Shown: positions 9,166-18,547 of the stretch, one piece after another
Numbering within the stretch: the stretch's first letter is position 1
Layout of the letters: the number at the start of each line of letters is the position of its first letter
NCBI GenBank assembly: GCA_958295955.1
Contig: CATQHP010000001.1
Span: forward strand, 1 to 64,000
DNA from: an uncultured Bryobacterales bacterium
GTDB taxonomy: Bacteria > Acidobacteriota > Terriglobia > Bryobacterales > UBA6623
Direction of reading: 5' to 3'
Length of the DNA stretch: 64,000 bases
Notes under the pieces: model-generated
What the model was told of the DNA's origin: nothing
Seen by the model: the letters and a program-made list of their open reading frames with translations, nothing else
Database searches by the model: none
Translations under genes and position numbers: made by a program

Positions 9166-10458
9166 GTGCAAATGACACGCCTATTCGCGACCTCCGGAGC
9201 CCGTGGCGGAATCCCCGCCGCACTCGACCGGCGATGCCTCCCGCCGGGACCGCGTCGTCCCTCGGCCGCCCATGCCCGACCGGCTTCCCCGCCGCGCCCC
9301 GCCGGGCGGGCGCCCCGCCGATCGCGGCGCGACGCGCGGTTCCGCCACGGGCTCCTGGCCGCCGGACTCCTGCTGATCGCGGCGCCGGCCTTCGCCGCCC
9401 AGCCGCCCGACGCGGGCGCGCCCGGCGCGGGGCTTGTGCGGGTCGAGACGCTGGAGCTGGAGCCGACCGTCGTCAAGACCGGCGACCGTATCACCCAGCG
9501 GTACCGGCTGCGCTTCCCCGACCTGATCCCGAACGGCCGGGAGATCATCATCCTCGAAGACCGCATGACCCCCGAGGCGCTGCCGGTCCACCCGTTCGAG
9601 GCGGTGTCGCTGGTGGTCGAGAAGGACCGCATCGACGACACCCACGTCTGGGACTTCGTGTACGGGTTCCGTCTCGTCGACCCGAACAAGATGACCTACG
9701 TCCTGCCGAACTTCAGCTTCTACTACTTGGTCCGGAACCTGGGCGAGGACATCGAGGACGCCGAGGTCCAGCAGGTCGACGGCGGGCAGGGGCTGGTGCG
9801 CTACGTGACGTCGATCACCGACGAGCCGCTGCTCGACATCCGGGACACCATCGAGCTGGGCACGTTCGAGGGTCTCGCGACGTTCTTCCGGACCCTCGCC
9901 TGGGTCGTCGCCCCCCTGCCGCTGCTGCTCTGGTTCGTGATGCTGGTGCGGTTCGCCCGCAAGCCGAAGGCGGTTTCGATAGAGAAGCAGCAGGAAGAGG
10001 ACGAGCTGGCGCGCATCGAGGCCCAGATACCGGTGCCCCCGTCGATCTGGGAGGCGCGCCGGACCGTGAACCGCGAGCTGGCCGCGCTGCGCCGGCTGCC
10101 CCGGGACACCGGCGCGGATCAGTTGGCGGCCGGCCAGCGGACGCTCGTGCTGGCGCTGCGCGACTACCTGCGGGCGGATCTGCCGGCCCTGCACCCCGGC
10201 GACACCGCCCTGGACATCCAGCGGCACGTCGACGGGCTGAAGGACCGCTATCGGAAGGCGGCGCTCGGGGTGATTGCGGCCCGGCTCGTCGCCTATCAGC
10301 GGGGGCTCGAAGCCGGGACGGCGGCGCCGGTCGAGCACCCGGCCGCAGAAGCGCGCATGCTGGCCGACGCGGTGTCGCAGTTGCGCCCGCACGTGCGCAT
10401 GATGAACAGCCTGAAGGCCCTCGTGGGGGCCGCGTCTCCGCGTCCGGCGAAGAGTTAG
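9166..10458 (+). CDS. Membrane-anchored periplasmic protein (MxaA-like position)
   Basis: This gene encodes up to 430 residues. GTG 9166 follows AGGGA by eight bases; ATG 9172 is the only other usual start. The first 65 residues are arginine/proline-rich and not protein-like, and they overlap sequence resembling the R1 repeat. The real signal peptide seems to be HGLLAAGLLLIAAPAFAAQ at about 61-80. A periplasmic domain follows, with VVKTGDRITQRYRLRFPDLI, then a membrane segment (WVVAPLPLLLWFVMLVRFAR, about 245-264) and a cytoplasmic helical tail. The position and architecture match MxaA and BatD-like proteins. Direct sequence identity to MxaA was not tested. Confidence 0.65.
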   Translation: MQMTRLFATSGARGGIPAALDRRCLPPGPRRPSAAHARPASPPRPAGRAPRRSRRDARFRHGLLAAGLLLIAAPAFAAQPPDAGAPGAGLVRVETLELEPTVVKTGDRITQRYRLRFPDLIPNGREIIILEDRMTPEALPVHPFEAVSLVVEKDRIDDTHVWDFVYGFRLVDPNKMTYVLPNFSFYYLVRNLGEDIEDAEVQQVDGGQGLVRYVTSITDEPLLDIRDTIELGTFEGLATFFRTLAWVVAPLPLLLWFVMLVRFARKPKAVSIEKQQEEDELARIEAQIPVPPSIWEARRTVNRELAALRRLPRDTGADQLAAGQRTLVLALRDYLRADLPALHPGDTALDIQRHVDGLKDRYRKAALGVIAARLVAYQRGLEAGTAAPVEHPAAEARMLADAVSQLRPHVRMMNSLKALVGAASPRPAKS

Positions 10459-10478
10459 CGCCACAGGGGTGACCGACC

Positions 10479-11609
10479 ATGCTGATGCCCTGGTCCGAGT
10501 TCGTCACGTTCGTCGACGGCGGCGTCCGCGAACTGCTCGCGACCGACTTCGCGCAGATCCGGTACGGGGACGTCGGCATCGCGGTGGCCATCGCGCTCGT
10601 GCTCGGCGTCGTGCTGTCCCTGACGCTGGTGCGGCTGGCCGCCGTGAGCAAGCGCCACGTCCGCGAGCACTCCGGACACGTCATCCAGCCCGGACACCGC
10701 AAGCGGCTCTGGATCCGCGTCCTCCACACCGCGCCCAAGGCGCTGATGGCGGGGGCCCTCGCGCTGCTGGTGTTCTCGGTCGCCGACCCGTTCCTGACCG
10801 CGACCGAGGAGGTCAGCGGCTACGTCGAATCCCGGGTGCGGGTCGACCTCGTCGACACCTCGGGCTCGATGGCGTGGGAGTTCCCCGACACCAACAAGTC
10901 GAAGGCGGAGGTCGCCCGCGATGCGCATCTCGAGTTCCTCGACATGCGGCGCGACAAGAACGACCGCGTGTCGCTGTGGCTGTTCTCCACCTATCCGTAC
11001 AAGGTGGACGACTTCGTCATGGACGACGAGCTCTACTACTACCAGGTGTGGGACGCGCCGTACGTCATGACCCAGCGCCTCGACAAGGCGATGGTGGTGC
11101 CGCGCGACAAGGTCCGCATCGTCCCCGCCGAGGGCGACACCAACATCATCCGCCCGCTGCAGGACATCGTGAAGTACTTCGACCAGGACGAGGCGGCGGT
11201 GGGCCGCGGCTCGAACCAGAACCGGGCGGTGCTCATCATCACCGATGCGGCCGTCGACGAGTTTCCGGACGCGGAGTTCGCCGAGCTGAACAAGCGGAAC
11301 ATCGTGCCCTACATCATCTACATCAACACCAGCGATGCCCGCACCGCGAGCTTCCTGCACCCCACCGTGCCCCAGCTCGTCGGACAGATTCAGGAGTACG
11401 GCGGCGACTACTTCGACGTGACCGACGAAGACAGCCTGCTGCGCGCCTACGAGGCGATCGACGAGCGCGAGGCGGTGCGCATGGAGCTGAAGCACCGGGC
11501 GCTGAAGGTGCCCATCTACCCGCGGTTCCTGTTGGTGGCGATGGGACTGCTGCTGGTCGGCATTCCGGTCGGGTTCGTGTCGGAGCTGCTGTGGGGCACC
11601 AACCCCTAG
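10479..11609 (+). CDS. VWA-domain membrane protein (MxaC/BatA-like)
   Basis: This is a 376-residue membrane protein with a von Willebrand A domain. Membrane segments are visible at about 33-56, 87-105 and 350-372, placing the VWA domain outside the cytoplasm. The MIDAS metal site is complete at its first loop, DTSGSM (126-131), after VESRVRVDLV. A RGSNQNRAVLIITDA segment supplies the later acidic loop. ATG 10479 is preceded by AGGGGTG and lies 20 bases after the previous stop. In the proposed mxaRSACKL-like order it takes the MxaC place. BatA of ordinary aerotolerance operons is the alternative name. Confidence 0.78.
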   Translation: MLMPWSEFVTFVDGGVRELLATDFAQIRYGDVGIAVAIALVLGVVLSLTLVRLAAVSKRHVREHSGHVIQPGHRKRLWIRVLHTAPKALMAGALALLVFSVADPFLTATEEVSGYVESRVRVDLVDTSGSMAWEFPDTNKSKAEVARDAHLEFLDMRRDKNDRVSLWLFSTYPYKVDDFVMDDELYYYQVWDAPYVMTQRLDKAMVVPRDKVRIVPAEGDTNIIRPLQDIVKYFDQDEAAVGRGSNQNRAVLIITDAAVDEFPDAEFAELNKRNIVPYIIYINTSDARTASFLHPTVPQLVGQIQEYGGDYFDVTDEDSLLRAYEAIDEREAVRMELKHRALKVPIYPRFLLVAMGLLLVGIPVGFVSELLWGTNP

Positions 11610-11679
11610 CGGCCCGCGCCCTGCCGCCGGTCGAAATGCAGCCGGCCCCGAGACCCGCGTCGTCCGAGAGAGAAGTGAC

Positions 11680-12345
11680 ATGCGACTGACAGACCTGCTC
11701 GACAAGGAACACTCCTTCCGCTATCTCGTCGGCTTCGTGCTCGCCGTGCTCTTCTTCGGCCTCGTGTCGATACCGGCGCGCAGCCTGACCGCGTTCTACA
11801 CGAACCTGGAAGGGCTGAGCGACAGCGTCGAGCGCGGCGACTACGAGACCGCGGAGACGCAGTTGGCCGAGGTCTCGGCCTTCTACGAGGGCAGCCGGGC
11901 GTGGGGCATGCAGTGGTTCGCCGACTCGTATCTGTTCCGCGATACGTTCCTGCAGCAGGCGTCCTACAGCTACCTGACCGGCAACTACGAGACGGTGGTG
12001 GCGGACCTCGCCGACGAGATCGACGATCCCCGCGCGTCCAATCTCCTGGCGAGCGCCAAGTTCATGCTCGCGCGGCAGCGGTACCGGGCCATCAACCCGG
12101 AAGCCCCCGATGCCGCGACCCAGAAGGAGGCGATCATCCTCGAGGTGATGGAAACGGTGAACGCCGACTACGAGCGGGCGCTGCGCGGCGACCCCGGCGA
12201 TCGTTTCGACTACAAGTGGAACTACGATCTGACCAGCAATGCCGAGGCGGTTCGGCGCGCCCTCGAAGCGCCGCGTGAGATCGAGCCGCCCGAGCTCGAG
12301 CAGATGAAGGGCGAAGGCACCCCGGTGCGCCGCCGCCGCGGGTAG
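11680..12345 (+). CDS. Single-span membrane protein with helical repeats (MxaK-like)
   Basis: This 221-residue protein has one membrane segment at about 16-36 (YLVGFVLAVLFFGLVSI). The outside part is alpha-helical and TPR-like: VERGDYETAETQLAEVSAFY, then TGNYETVVADLADEID and LLASAKFMLARQRYRAINPE. The size and shape fit MxaK, a protein of unknown biochemical role found between MxaC and MxaL. ATG 11680 follows the purine-rich GAGAGAGAAG. The C-terminal end is charged (RRRRG). A 70-base gap separates it from the preceding VWA gene. Confidence 0.6.
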   Translation: MRLTDLLDKEHSFRYLVGFVLAVLFFGLVSIPARSLTAFYTNLEGLSDSVERGDYETAETQLAEVSAFYEGSRAWGMQWFADSYLFRDTFLQQASYSYLTGNYETVVADLADEIDDPRASNLLASAKFMLARQRYRAINPEAPDAATQKEAIILEVMETVNADYERALRGDPGDRFDYKWNYDLTSNAEAVRRALEAPREIEPPELEQMKGEGTPVRRRRG

Positions 12346-12549
12346 GCGTCGGCGCCGTAGAACGGCGCGCCTCGGCAGGCGGCGCCGGCTCTTGGAAGTT
12401 TGGGTCGTGCGGCAACCGGAGCCGCCACGCGACTGTTCTCCGGGCCGGAGCCAGTCGGGGCTCGGGCCACCGGCGGTGCCCGTACCGAGCCTCGGCGGGG
12501 CCGCCTCGCTGCTCCAAACGCCCGTCAAGGGGCGCTACGCACGTACCAG

Positions 12550-13638
12550 ATGGACGGAATCAGCCGACTCTTCCGGGAAAGTATCGAGTTCGCCAACCCC
12601 GAGTACCTGGCGATCATCCCGATCGCCGTCCTGCTGCTGGCGTTCGGGCTGGTGGTCTTCGCCCTGCGGCTGCAGTTGCGCCCGACCCGCACGGAAGGCT
12701 CGAAGTACCCGTTCTTCGGCCACATCAAGTTCTGGTTCCTGGCGATCATCGCGCTCGCGCTCGTGTCCGTCGCCGCCGCCCGGCCGTTCTGGGTCTACGG
12801 CGGTTCGACCTTCAGGCGAGGCGACGTCGACATCGTCGTCGCCATCGATGCCTCCGCGTCGATGTGGGTCAAGGACCTCGGACCGTCCCGGCTCGATCTC
12901 GCGGTCCGGGAAGCCCTCGGCCTCTACACCCAGGACATCCTGACCCCCGGCGACCGCACCGCGGTGTACGTGTGGGGCACCACGACCCTCCGCCGGGCCC
13001 ACATGGCGTCGAACGCCGAGCGGTTCATCGAGGAGGTGGGCCGGATCGCGCCCCCCCGGAGCCTGACCGGCGACGCGTTCCCGTGGGACAGCGACATCGC
13101 GACCGCGTTCGAGTCGATCTATCTCTCGCTCGACAACCAGGACCGCTTCGAGTCCGGCGACGACGACTGGCTGCCCGAGGAGCGCACCGACCGCCTGCTG
13201 CTGCTCTTCACCGACGGCGACTTCCTGATCGACGCCGAGCAGTTGAGCCGGCTCGACATGGCCCTCGCCGAGTTCCGGCGCCGGGGCCTCGTCATCTACA
13301 CCATAGGCATCGGCAGCCGGACCGGCGCCAACGTCGACTCGGTGCTGATCGACTACGTGCGGGGCGTCGACTACGACGAGACCCTCGAAGCGGACCTCGC
13401 GGGCCAGCGCACCCAGCTCGGTTTCGAAGGGATCAACATGGTCGAGCAACGCACCGGGGGCCGCTCGGTCATCATCGACAGCCCCCAGGTCGACGCCGCC
13501 ACGTTCCTCCGCAACGTCGTCGACTCGCACCGCAGCGTCTCCTTCGAGCTCGTCCCGTCGGACGACCAGCAGGAGATCTGGCAGTGGGTCGTCATGCTCG
13601 CCATCGTCGTCTTCGTCCTGGCGATTGTCTTCTACTAG
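12550..13638 (+). CDS. VWA-domain membrane protein (MxaL/BatB-like)
   Basis: This 362-residue protein is the last gene of the MoxR operon. ATG 12550 begins MDGISRLFRE; an in-frame extension upstream to 12400 looks non-coding. Membrane segments lie at about 20-40 and 60-77, with a third at the C-terminus (WVVMLAIVVFVLAIVFY). The VWA domain opens with VDIVVAIDASASM, so the MIDAS loop DASASM (100-105) is present, and LLLFTDGDFLI gives the second metal loop. The protein would face the periplasm like MxaL. The 200-base gap before it has no clear promoter or ribosome-binding site, so the start is less certain than the fold. Confidence 0.75.
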   Translation: MDGISRLFRESIEFANPEYLAIIPIAVLLLAFGLVVFALRLQLRPTRTEGSKYPFFGHIKFWFLAIIALALVSVAAARPFWVYGGSTFRRGDVDIVVAIDASASMWVKDLGPSRLDLAVREALGLYTQDILTPGDRTAVYVWGTTTLRRAHMASNAERFIEEVGRIAPPRSLTGDAFPWDSDIATAFESIYLSLDNQDRFESGDDDWLPEERTDRLLLLFTDGDFLIDAEQLSRLDMALAEFRRRGLVIYTIGIGSRTGANVDSVLIDYVRGVDYDETLEADLAGQRTQLGFEGINMVEQRTGGRSVIIDSPQVDAATFLRNVVDSHRSVSFELVPSDDQQEIWQWVVMLAIVVFVLAIVFY

Positions 13639-13731
13639 TAGTAGCCCGGAAAATCGTCGCCTGCGGACACGTCTGGACCGTGGCGATGTGCCCGGCGTCC
13701 ACCGCAGCCCAACCGTAGAACGTTCGACCGC

Positions 13732-13768
13732 GCCGCTCTCGGTGCGACGCGGGGTTCACCACGGGCTG
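13732..13768. repeat. R1 palindromic repeat, single arm
   Basis: This is one R1 right arm (GCTCTCGGTGCGACGCGGGG, then TTCACCACGGGCTG) lying between two convergent genes. It matches arms at 15880-15917, 17055-17086 and 20964-20997. Nothing else is recognisable in 13639-13863. Confidence 0.6.
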
Positions 13769-13863
13769 CCAGGGCCCTGTCCGGGTGCGGGGTCGCCGGT
13801 CGGATGCCGCACTCGGATCGCGGGTTGCTGCGGGAACCGCCGCCCGCACCGGCCCGCCCCCCT

Positions 13864-15489
13864 TCAGAAGCGCGAGGCCTTGATCCAGGTGTCCGACCGC
13901 GCCCAGCTCGCGTCGAGGTCGGCGTCGACGGCGGCGTCTGTGCGGCCTTGGGCCTCGACGGCGGTCTTCAGCCCGAAGAGCGACCAGCCGTTGTGGGGGT
14001 GGTCGGCGAGCTCGTCGCGGTACACCTGCTCGGCCTCCGCGTGGCGCCCGAGTTCCAGGAGGATCGCGCCGAGCCAGTGCCGGGCCGCGAACGGCAGCGG
14101 CTCGGGCTCGTCGTAGACCAGCGCGTCCTCCAGCTCCACCGCGCGCTCGAAGGCGGCCACCGCGCCGTCGGTGTCGCCCTGATGCCGCAGCAGCTCTCCT
14201 TCCAGGATGCCGGCGACGGCCCCGAGCAGGGTCTCGGCCGGGTGGAACCGCATCCGGGCTTCCGATGTCTCGGCGAGATGCCGCACCCGGTTCAGATAGA
14301 CCTCGGCGAAGTCGGCGGCGCCCTCGCGCAGGTGCGCATAGCCCTGGGCGAAGTCCCACAGCCCCGCCGAAACGTCGTCGTCGGGCCGGTCGGTCACCGC
14401 CAGCACCTCCCCGAACCGTCCGAAACGCAGCAGCGTCAGCACGTGGTGCGCGGTGTTGCCGGTCAGCCGGTGGTAGTCCTTGCCGGCCTGGACGGCGATG
14501 GCGCCCTGGCCGTCCATCGACGCCGCGAACAGCAGCATGTGCAGGTTGTGCGTCGGGTAGATGGCCACGCCTTCGCCGCCGCCGTCGGCCGCCTTCAGGT
14601 CCGAGTGCCAGGCTTGGATGTTGGCCCGGACCCCGTCCGCCCACCGGCCGACCTCGTTCCAGGTGTGCGACGGCATGTGGTTGATGTGGCTGGCCCCGGG
14701 AATGGCGCTCCCGAGATGCTCGGCGCACGCCTCCGCCTTCCCCGGCTGGACCGTCGACTCGGTGGCATGGACGTAGAGGTGACAGGCGCCGGGATGCTCG
14801 ATGTACCGCGCCAGGACGCCTTCGAGCACGCCGTGCAGCCGCTGGACGTTGGGGTCGTTCAGGTCCCGCGTGCCCCGGCGCGGCTCGAGCAGGAACAGCG
14901 CCTCGCCGTATAGGGTCGCGGCGTCGAGGTCGTCCGGATAGCGGTCCGAGAGCGCCTTCATCGCCTCTGCGTAGGCCTCGTCCTGCTCGCGCCGCTTGGC
15001 CACTTCGAAGTTCTCGACGTAGCGCACCGACAGCGCGTCGATGTAATCGCGCTCGCGGGGGGTGCCGTGCCCGTCCGCGGCGAGGGCCTCCGCCTTCCGG
15101 ACGGCCGCGTAGGCATGGGGCGCTTCCGGAGGCCGCATCGGGCCGTTGAGGTACGAGCCCCAGGCCCAGGCCTCGCCCCAGTAGCAGATGGCGCAATCCG
15201 GGTCCTCGGCCCACGCAGCGCGGAACGACCGCACGGCGTCGACCTTGGCGAAGGCATACATGAGCTGCATGCCCTGGTCGAAAAACTGCTGGGCCTCCGC
15301 GTTGCCGGAGGAGATCGGGAAGGAGTAGGGGCCGAGCACGGCGGGCTGGTAGGGAATCGGTTCCCGATACTGCTCGGGCAGCTCCGGTCCGTTCTGGGCG
15401 GCAATCGGGGACGCCGCCAGCGTCCCGGCGATCATCGCGGCGACCGCGGGACGCGCGGCACGGATGCCGCGCCAAGTCGATTTCGTCAT
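13864..15489 (-). CDS. Exported tetratricopeptide-repeat protein
   Basis: This 541-residue protein carries a signal peptide (AAVAAMIAGTLAASPIAAQ; cleavage near 34) and is mostly helical repeat. ATG 15489 lies behind a GGAGGAGGCTGGAAGAG stretch, better than the upstream ATG at 15522. Repeats include NAEAQQFFDQGMQLMYAFAK, a CAICYWGEAWAWGSYL segment with a CxxC pair, HINHMPSHTWNEVGRW and a C-terminal run of TPRs (GDTDGAVAAFERAVELEDAL). Homologous acidobacterial proteins are annotated only as TPR proteins. A histidine-rich middle (HINHMPSHTW, THNLHMLLFAASMDG) might bind a metal, but this is speculation. It converges on the MoxR operon. Confidence 0.75.
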   Translation of the reverse strand: MTKSTWRGIRAARPAVAAMIAGTLAASPIAAQNGPELPEQYREPIPYQPAVLGPYSFPISSGNAEAQQFFDQGMQLMYAFAKVDAVRSFRAAWAEDPDCAICYWGEAWAWGSYLNGPMRPPEAPHAYAAVRKAEALAADGHGTPRERDYIDALSVRYVENFEVAKRREQDEAYAEAMKALSDRYPDDLDAATLYGEALFLLEPRRGTRDLNDPNVQRLHGVLEGVLARYIEHPGACHLYVHATESTVQPGKAEACAEHLGSAIPGASHINHMPSHTWNEVGRWADGVRANIQAWHSDLKAADGGGEGVAIYPTHNLHMLLFAASMDGQGAIAVQAGKDYHRLTGNTAHHVLTLLRFGRFGEVLAVTDRPDDDVSAGLWDFAQGYAHLREGAADFAEVYLNRVRHLAETSEARMRFHPAETLLGAVAGILEGELLRHQGDTDGAVAAFERAVELEDALVYDEPEPLPFAARHWLGAILLELGRHAEAEQVYRDELADHPHNGWSLFGLKTAVEAQGRTDAAVDADLDASWARSDTWIKASRF

Positions 15490-15652
15490 GCTCTTCCAGC
15501 CTCCTCCGAATCGATTGCTCATACCGCGATCATACGGGACGGGACCGGCCGCCGTGAAATCGCGCGGCCGGGCGGCGGGGCGCGGGCGCCGGCGACGGCT
15601 CGTGCCGGCTCGGCGCGCCCATCAGCGCCTTGCGGCTCCGATCCCCGCCCTT

Positions 15653-15917
15653 CCAGCCCATGGCGAAAGTCCCCCGCTGCAAGTCGAGCGGCGATGCATC
15701 CCGCCCGACTGCGTTGTTCTTCGGTGGCCTACGCCCGACATGCGGTGAAACATGTCCCGACGTTTCGTGGCGTCGGGGTGATCGGCGTCCCCCGATCATG
15801 GCGGTTGCGCCCTCCTCACGCCTTGGTTAGGCACGGGCGCCCTTTGCCCGCGGGCGCTCTTCAGCCCGCCGGCGCCCGCGCCGCTCCCGGTGCGACGCGG
15901 AGTTCCACGACGGGCCG
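15653..15917. repeat. R1 palindromic element, long form, touching the scoB stop
   Basis: The left arm starts CAGCCCATGGCGAAAG at 15653 and the right arm ends in TTCCACGACGGGCCG at 15917. The very next base triplet, 15918-15920, is the scoB stop codon. The interior carries the shared core GAGCGGCGATGCATCCCGCC and CGACTGCGTTGTTC. The arms could fold as a long imperfect hairpin at the 3' end of scoB transcripts. Confidence 0.6.
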
Positions 15918-16574
15918 CTACACGGACACTTCCGGGACGTCGCCGTCGACCAGCAGCTCGGGCTCGGTCGCGGCGCGGATCTCGTCGGTCGACACGCCGG
16001 GCGCCCGCTCAAGCAGCCGCAACCCGTCCGCGGCCACCTCGATGACCGCGAGCGAGGTGACCAGCCGGTTGACCACCTGCTTGCCGGTCAGGGGCAGGTT
16101 GCACGCATTCAGGATCTTCAGGTCGCCCCGCTTCGACACGTGGTCCATGACGATCAGCACCTGCTTGGCGCCGGTCACCAGGTCCATGGCCCCGCCGGGG
16201 CCCTTGACCATCGCGCCGGGAATCATCCAGTTCGCGAGGTCGCCGGTACGGGAGACCTGCATGGCCCCCAGAATCGCCAGATCGATGTGGCCGCCCCGGA
16301 TCATCGCGAAGCTCTGGGCGCTGCTGAAGAAGCTGGCCCCGGGCACCGCGGTCACCGTCTCCTTGCCGGCGTTGATCAGGTCGGCGTCGATCTCGTCGTC
16401 GGTCGGGTAGGGTCCGATGCCCAGCAGGCCGTTCTCGCTCTGCAGCTTCACGTCGACGTCGGCCGGGATGTAGTTCGCGCACAGCGTCGGAATCCCGATG
16501 CCGAGGTTGACGTAGTAGCCGTCCTTGATCTCGCGGGCGGCGCGGGCCGCCATCTGCTCGCGGTTCAGTGCCAT
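15918..16574 (-). CDS. scoB: 3-oxoacid CoA-transferase subunit B
   Basis: This is the 218-residue beta subunit of a class I CoA-transferase, which moves CoA between succinyl-CoA and a 3-oxoacid such as acetoacetate. The family signature [12 protein letters not shown] is present, with catalytic glutamate at residue 47. [13 protein letters not shown] near the N-terminus and [20 protein letters not shown] are also typical. The alpha subunit is not next door; the only candidate is at 39162-39866, 22.6 kb away on the same strand, although the two are usually adjacent. R1 repeats lie on both sides of the gene. Atypical substrate specificity (for example an atoA-type enzyme) cannot be excluded. Confidence 0.9.
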   Translation of the reverse strand: MALNREQMAARAAREIKDGYYVNLGIGIPTLCANYIPADVDVKLQSENGLLGIGPYPTDDEIDADLINAGKETVTAVPGASFFSSAQSFAMIRGGHIDLAILGAMQVSRTGDLANWMIPGAMVKGPGGAMDLVTGAKQVLIVMDHVSKRGDLKILNACNLPLTGKQVVNRLVTSLAVIEVAADGLRLLERAPGVSTDEIRAATEPELLVDGDVPEVSV

Positions 16575-16736
16575 CGTCGACTCTCCGAAACGGGACAGCG
16601 TAGCAACCCGGCTTCCGGGGCGTCAACCCGCAGACGGCCCCGGATTACGGATCGGATTCGTCAACCCCTTGATTGGCCGGCCGACCGAGGCCCCGGCGCC
16701 GGGCGCGGCGACTGCCACAGGCGCCTTCCCCGCACC

Positions 16737-17086
16737 GGGTCTGGCACGGGCGTTCTTGGCCCGCGGGCGCTCATCAGCCCGCTGGCGCCCCCGCCGCTCT
16801 CGGCGCGATGCGGGGTTTCGCCACCGGCTGCCGGCCCACCGCGGCGGGGCCGCTCCGAGGCTGGATCGGAGATTGGGTGGGATCGGTGTTCGCATTTGCC
16901 AGCCCGTGGCGAAAGTCCCCGCTGCATTCGAGCGGCGATGCATCCCGCCCGACTGCGTTGTTCGTCGGTTACATATACCCAATATGCGCCCTCCTCACGC
17001 CTTGTCAGGCACGGGCGTTCTTGGCCCGCGGGCGCTCTTCGGCCCCCCGCCGCTCTCGGTGCGACGCGGGTTTTCACCACGGGCGG
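16737..17086. repeat. R1 palindromic elements, one partial and one long form, touching the sigma-factor stop
   Basis: About 16737-16825 holds a right-half copy (GGCCCGCGGGCGCTC through TTTCGCCACCGGCTG). At 16900-17086 is a full copy running from CAGCCCGTGGCGAAAG through the core GAGCGGCGATGCATCCCGCC to TTTTCACCACGGGCGG. It ends exactly one base before the sigma-factor stop (17087-17089). No gene is seen in 16575-17086. Confidence 0.62.
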
Positions 17087-17680
17087 TTACGCCGGGTCGC
17101 CCGCGAACCGGCGTTCGACAATCGGGCGCAACAACCGGTGCGCACGGTGCAGGCGCACCGCCACGTTCTGGCGGGAAAGATGCAATCGCCGCGCGACCTC
17201 GTCGGCCGAACGATGCTCGATGTCGCGGAGCCGCACGATGTCGCGGAACGTCGGCGGCAGCTCGTCGATCACTTCCAGCAGCACGCGCGTCAACTCGCGG
17301 GCGTACACCGCCGCATCGGGAGACGGGGTATCGGCGGGCCGTTCCGCCCCGCGTCCCGGGGGAGCCGGTTCGCCTTGGGCGGCGTCCAGTGGCAGATAGC
17401 GGCGCTCGGCCCTCAAGCGGCGCATCACCTCGTGGCGCACGATAGCCGCCACCCAGGAGCACGCGGGGGGACCGCCCTGGTACTGCCGGAGCTTCTGCAG
17501 CACGATGATCCAGCTTTCCTGCAGCGCATCGCGCGCCGTCGCGTCATCGCCCGCGATACGCCTGGCGAAGGGCAGGAAACGGGCCGTGCAACACCGAATC
17601 CACGCCTCGGTGTCCTGCTCCAGCAGCGGACACTGGACGGACTCTTCCAGCGGCGGCTTCAAGGGTGGCTGATTCGACAT
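17087..17680 (-). CDS. ECF-family RNA polymerase sigma factor
   Basis: This 197-residue protein has the two-domain layout of extracytoplasmic-function sigma factors. Region 2 is seen at about 35-75 (FARRIAGDDATARDALQESW, then IVLQKLRQYQGG), and region 4 near the C-terminus (LPPTFRDIVRLRDIEHRSAD, then EVARRLHLSRQNVAVRLHRA) with a clear helix-turn-helix. I chose ATG 17680 (MSNQPPLKPP), which has GGTGG upstream; earlier in-frame starts lie in repeat R2. No anti-sigma gene with a zinc-finger motif is adjacent. Cysteines in the early part (VQCPLLEQDTEAWIRCC) are unusual and might sense redox state, which is speculation. Confidence 0.82.
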   Translation of the reverse strand: MSNQPPLKPPLEESVQCPLLEQDTEAWIRCCTARFLPFARRIAGDDATARDALQESWIIVLQKLRQYQGGPPACSWVAAIVRHEVMRRLRAERRYLPLDAAQGEPAPPGRGAERPADTPSPDAAVYARELTRVLLEVIDELPPTFRDIVRLRDIEHRSADEVARRLHLSRQNVAVRLHRAHRLLRPIVERRFAGDPA

Positions 17681-17751
17681 GCCGGACCACCGATCTTGAA
17701 CAGCCGCACTGGATCGTGTCAAGGCGTGGGTATTTGCCCGCAGGACCATCC

Positions 17752-17930
17752 CAGGCTCCGCCACCGCCGTGCGCAGGCAGCATCGTGGCGGGTCCTGCGG
17801 CTCCGGACGGGCGGAATCGCGGATCTCACGCGGCGCCGGCCGGGCGGCAAGACGGTGGCGACCCCTTGAATCGGGGGCGGGCCGTCACGCGCCGTCAGCG
17901 TGGGATGCCCCTGATTTGCCCGGTATTCGC
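17752..17930. repeat. R2 dispersed repeat, copy 2
   Basis: This stretch matches 592-765 (reversed) and in part 50838-50946. Shared landmarks include GCTCCGCCACCGCCGTG, ATCGTGGCGGGTCCTG, GGCAAGACGGTGGCGACCCC and GGGCCGTCACGCG. The centre can form a hairpin CCCC-TTGAATC-GGGG. It lies upstream of the sigma factor and in a divergent gap. Confidence 0.62.
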
Positions 17931-18547
17931 TGAAGTCGATCACCGATTTCCGGGGATGTGGAATCACGGATCTCGGTGAAGGTGGATCGCGGTGGTTGTG
18001 GCATCGTGTTCCCGCTACGTCCGCTCATCAGTCAGGCCACATCGGGTCCAGTTTCGCCGGAACTTCGTCCACGAGGCGGCGCAGTCCGAAAAAAAATCGG
18101 AGAATCTGTAATCCTGGCCTCCCCCAAAGCCTCTTAAGAGATATGGCGGACAATCGCCGACTCCGTGACCAACGTCCACCGCCGAAAGGTGCCGACGCGT
18201 CGAGGTGCAGGGCTGCGCCGGCGAACCCGCTCCCGTGGACGTAGCCGGTCGGCCGGTTCGATTGCGGACCGGGCGCATGGCCCCCCGTCGCTGCGACTGC
18301 GCTGAGAACATCGGCTTTTGGGCCAGAAACGGTTATTTCAGGCCGGACGAGGACCATGACTGCGCTACTGACACGACCCGCGGGCCGCGCCGATGGCAGC
18401 GGGCCTTCGGCTCGCCGGGCGCGCCGTGGAACGAGGAGACGGTGGGGACGTGGGTGCCTTCGCTCACGCTCCGCGGACCCCGCCGCCGGATGCATTGAGC
18501 TGTAGTTCACCGGGCTCCCGGTGGGTTGTGATGGGAGTTGTGAGACC
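17931..18547. other. Gap with no recognisable gene
   Basis: I see no supported gene here. The segment has lower GC than its surroundings, an A8 run near 18089-18096 and no long frame with protein-like composition. It forms the upstream region of the orphan permease and may be part of the same foreign segment. Confidence 0.4.
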
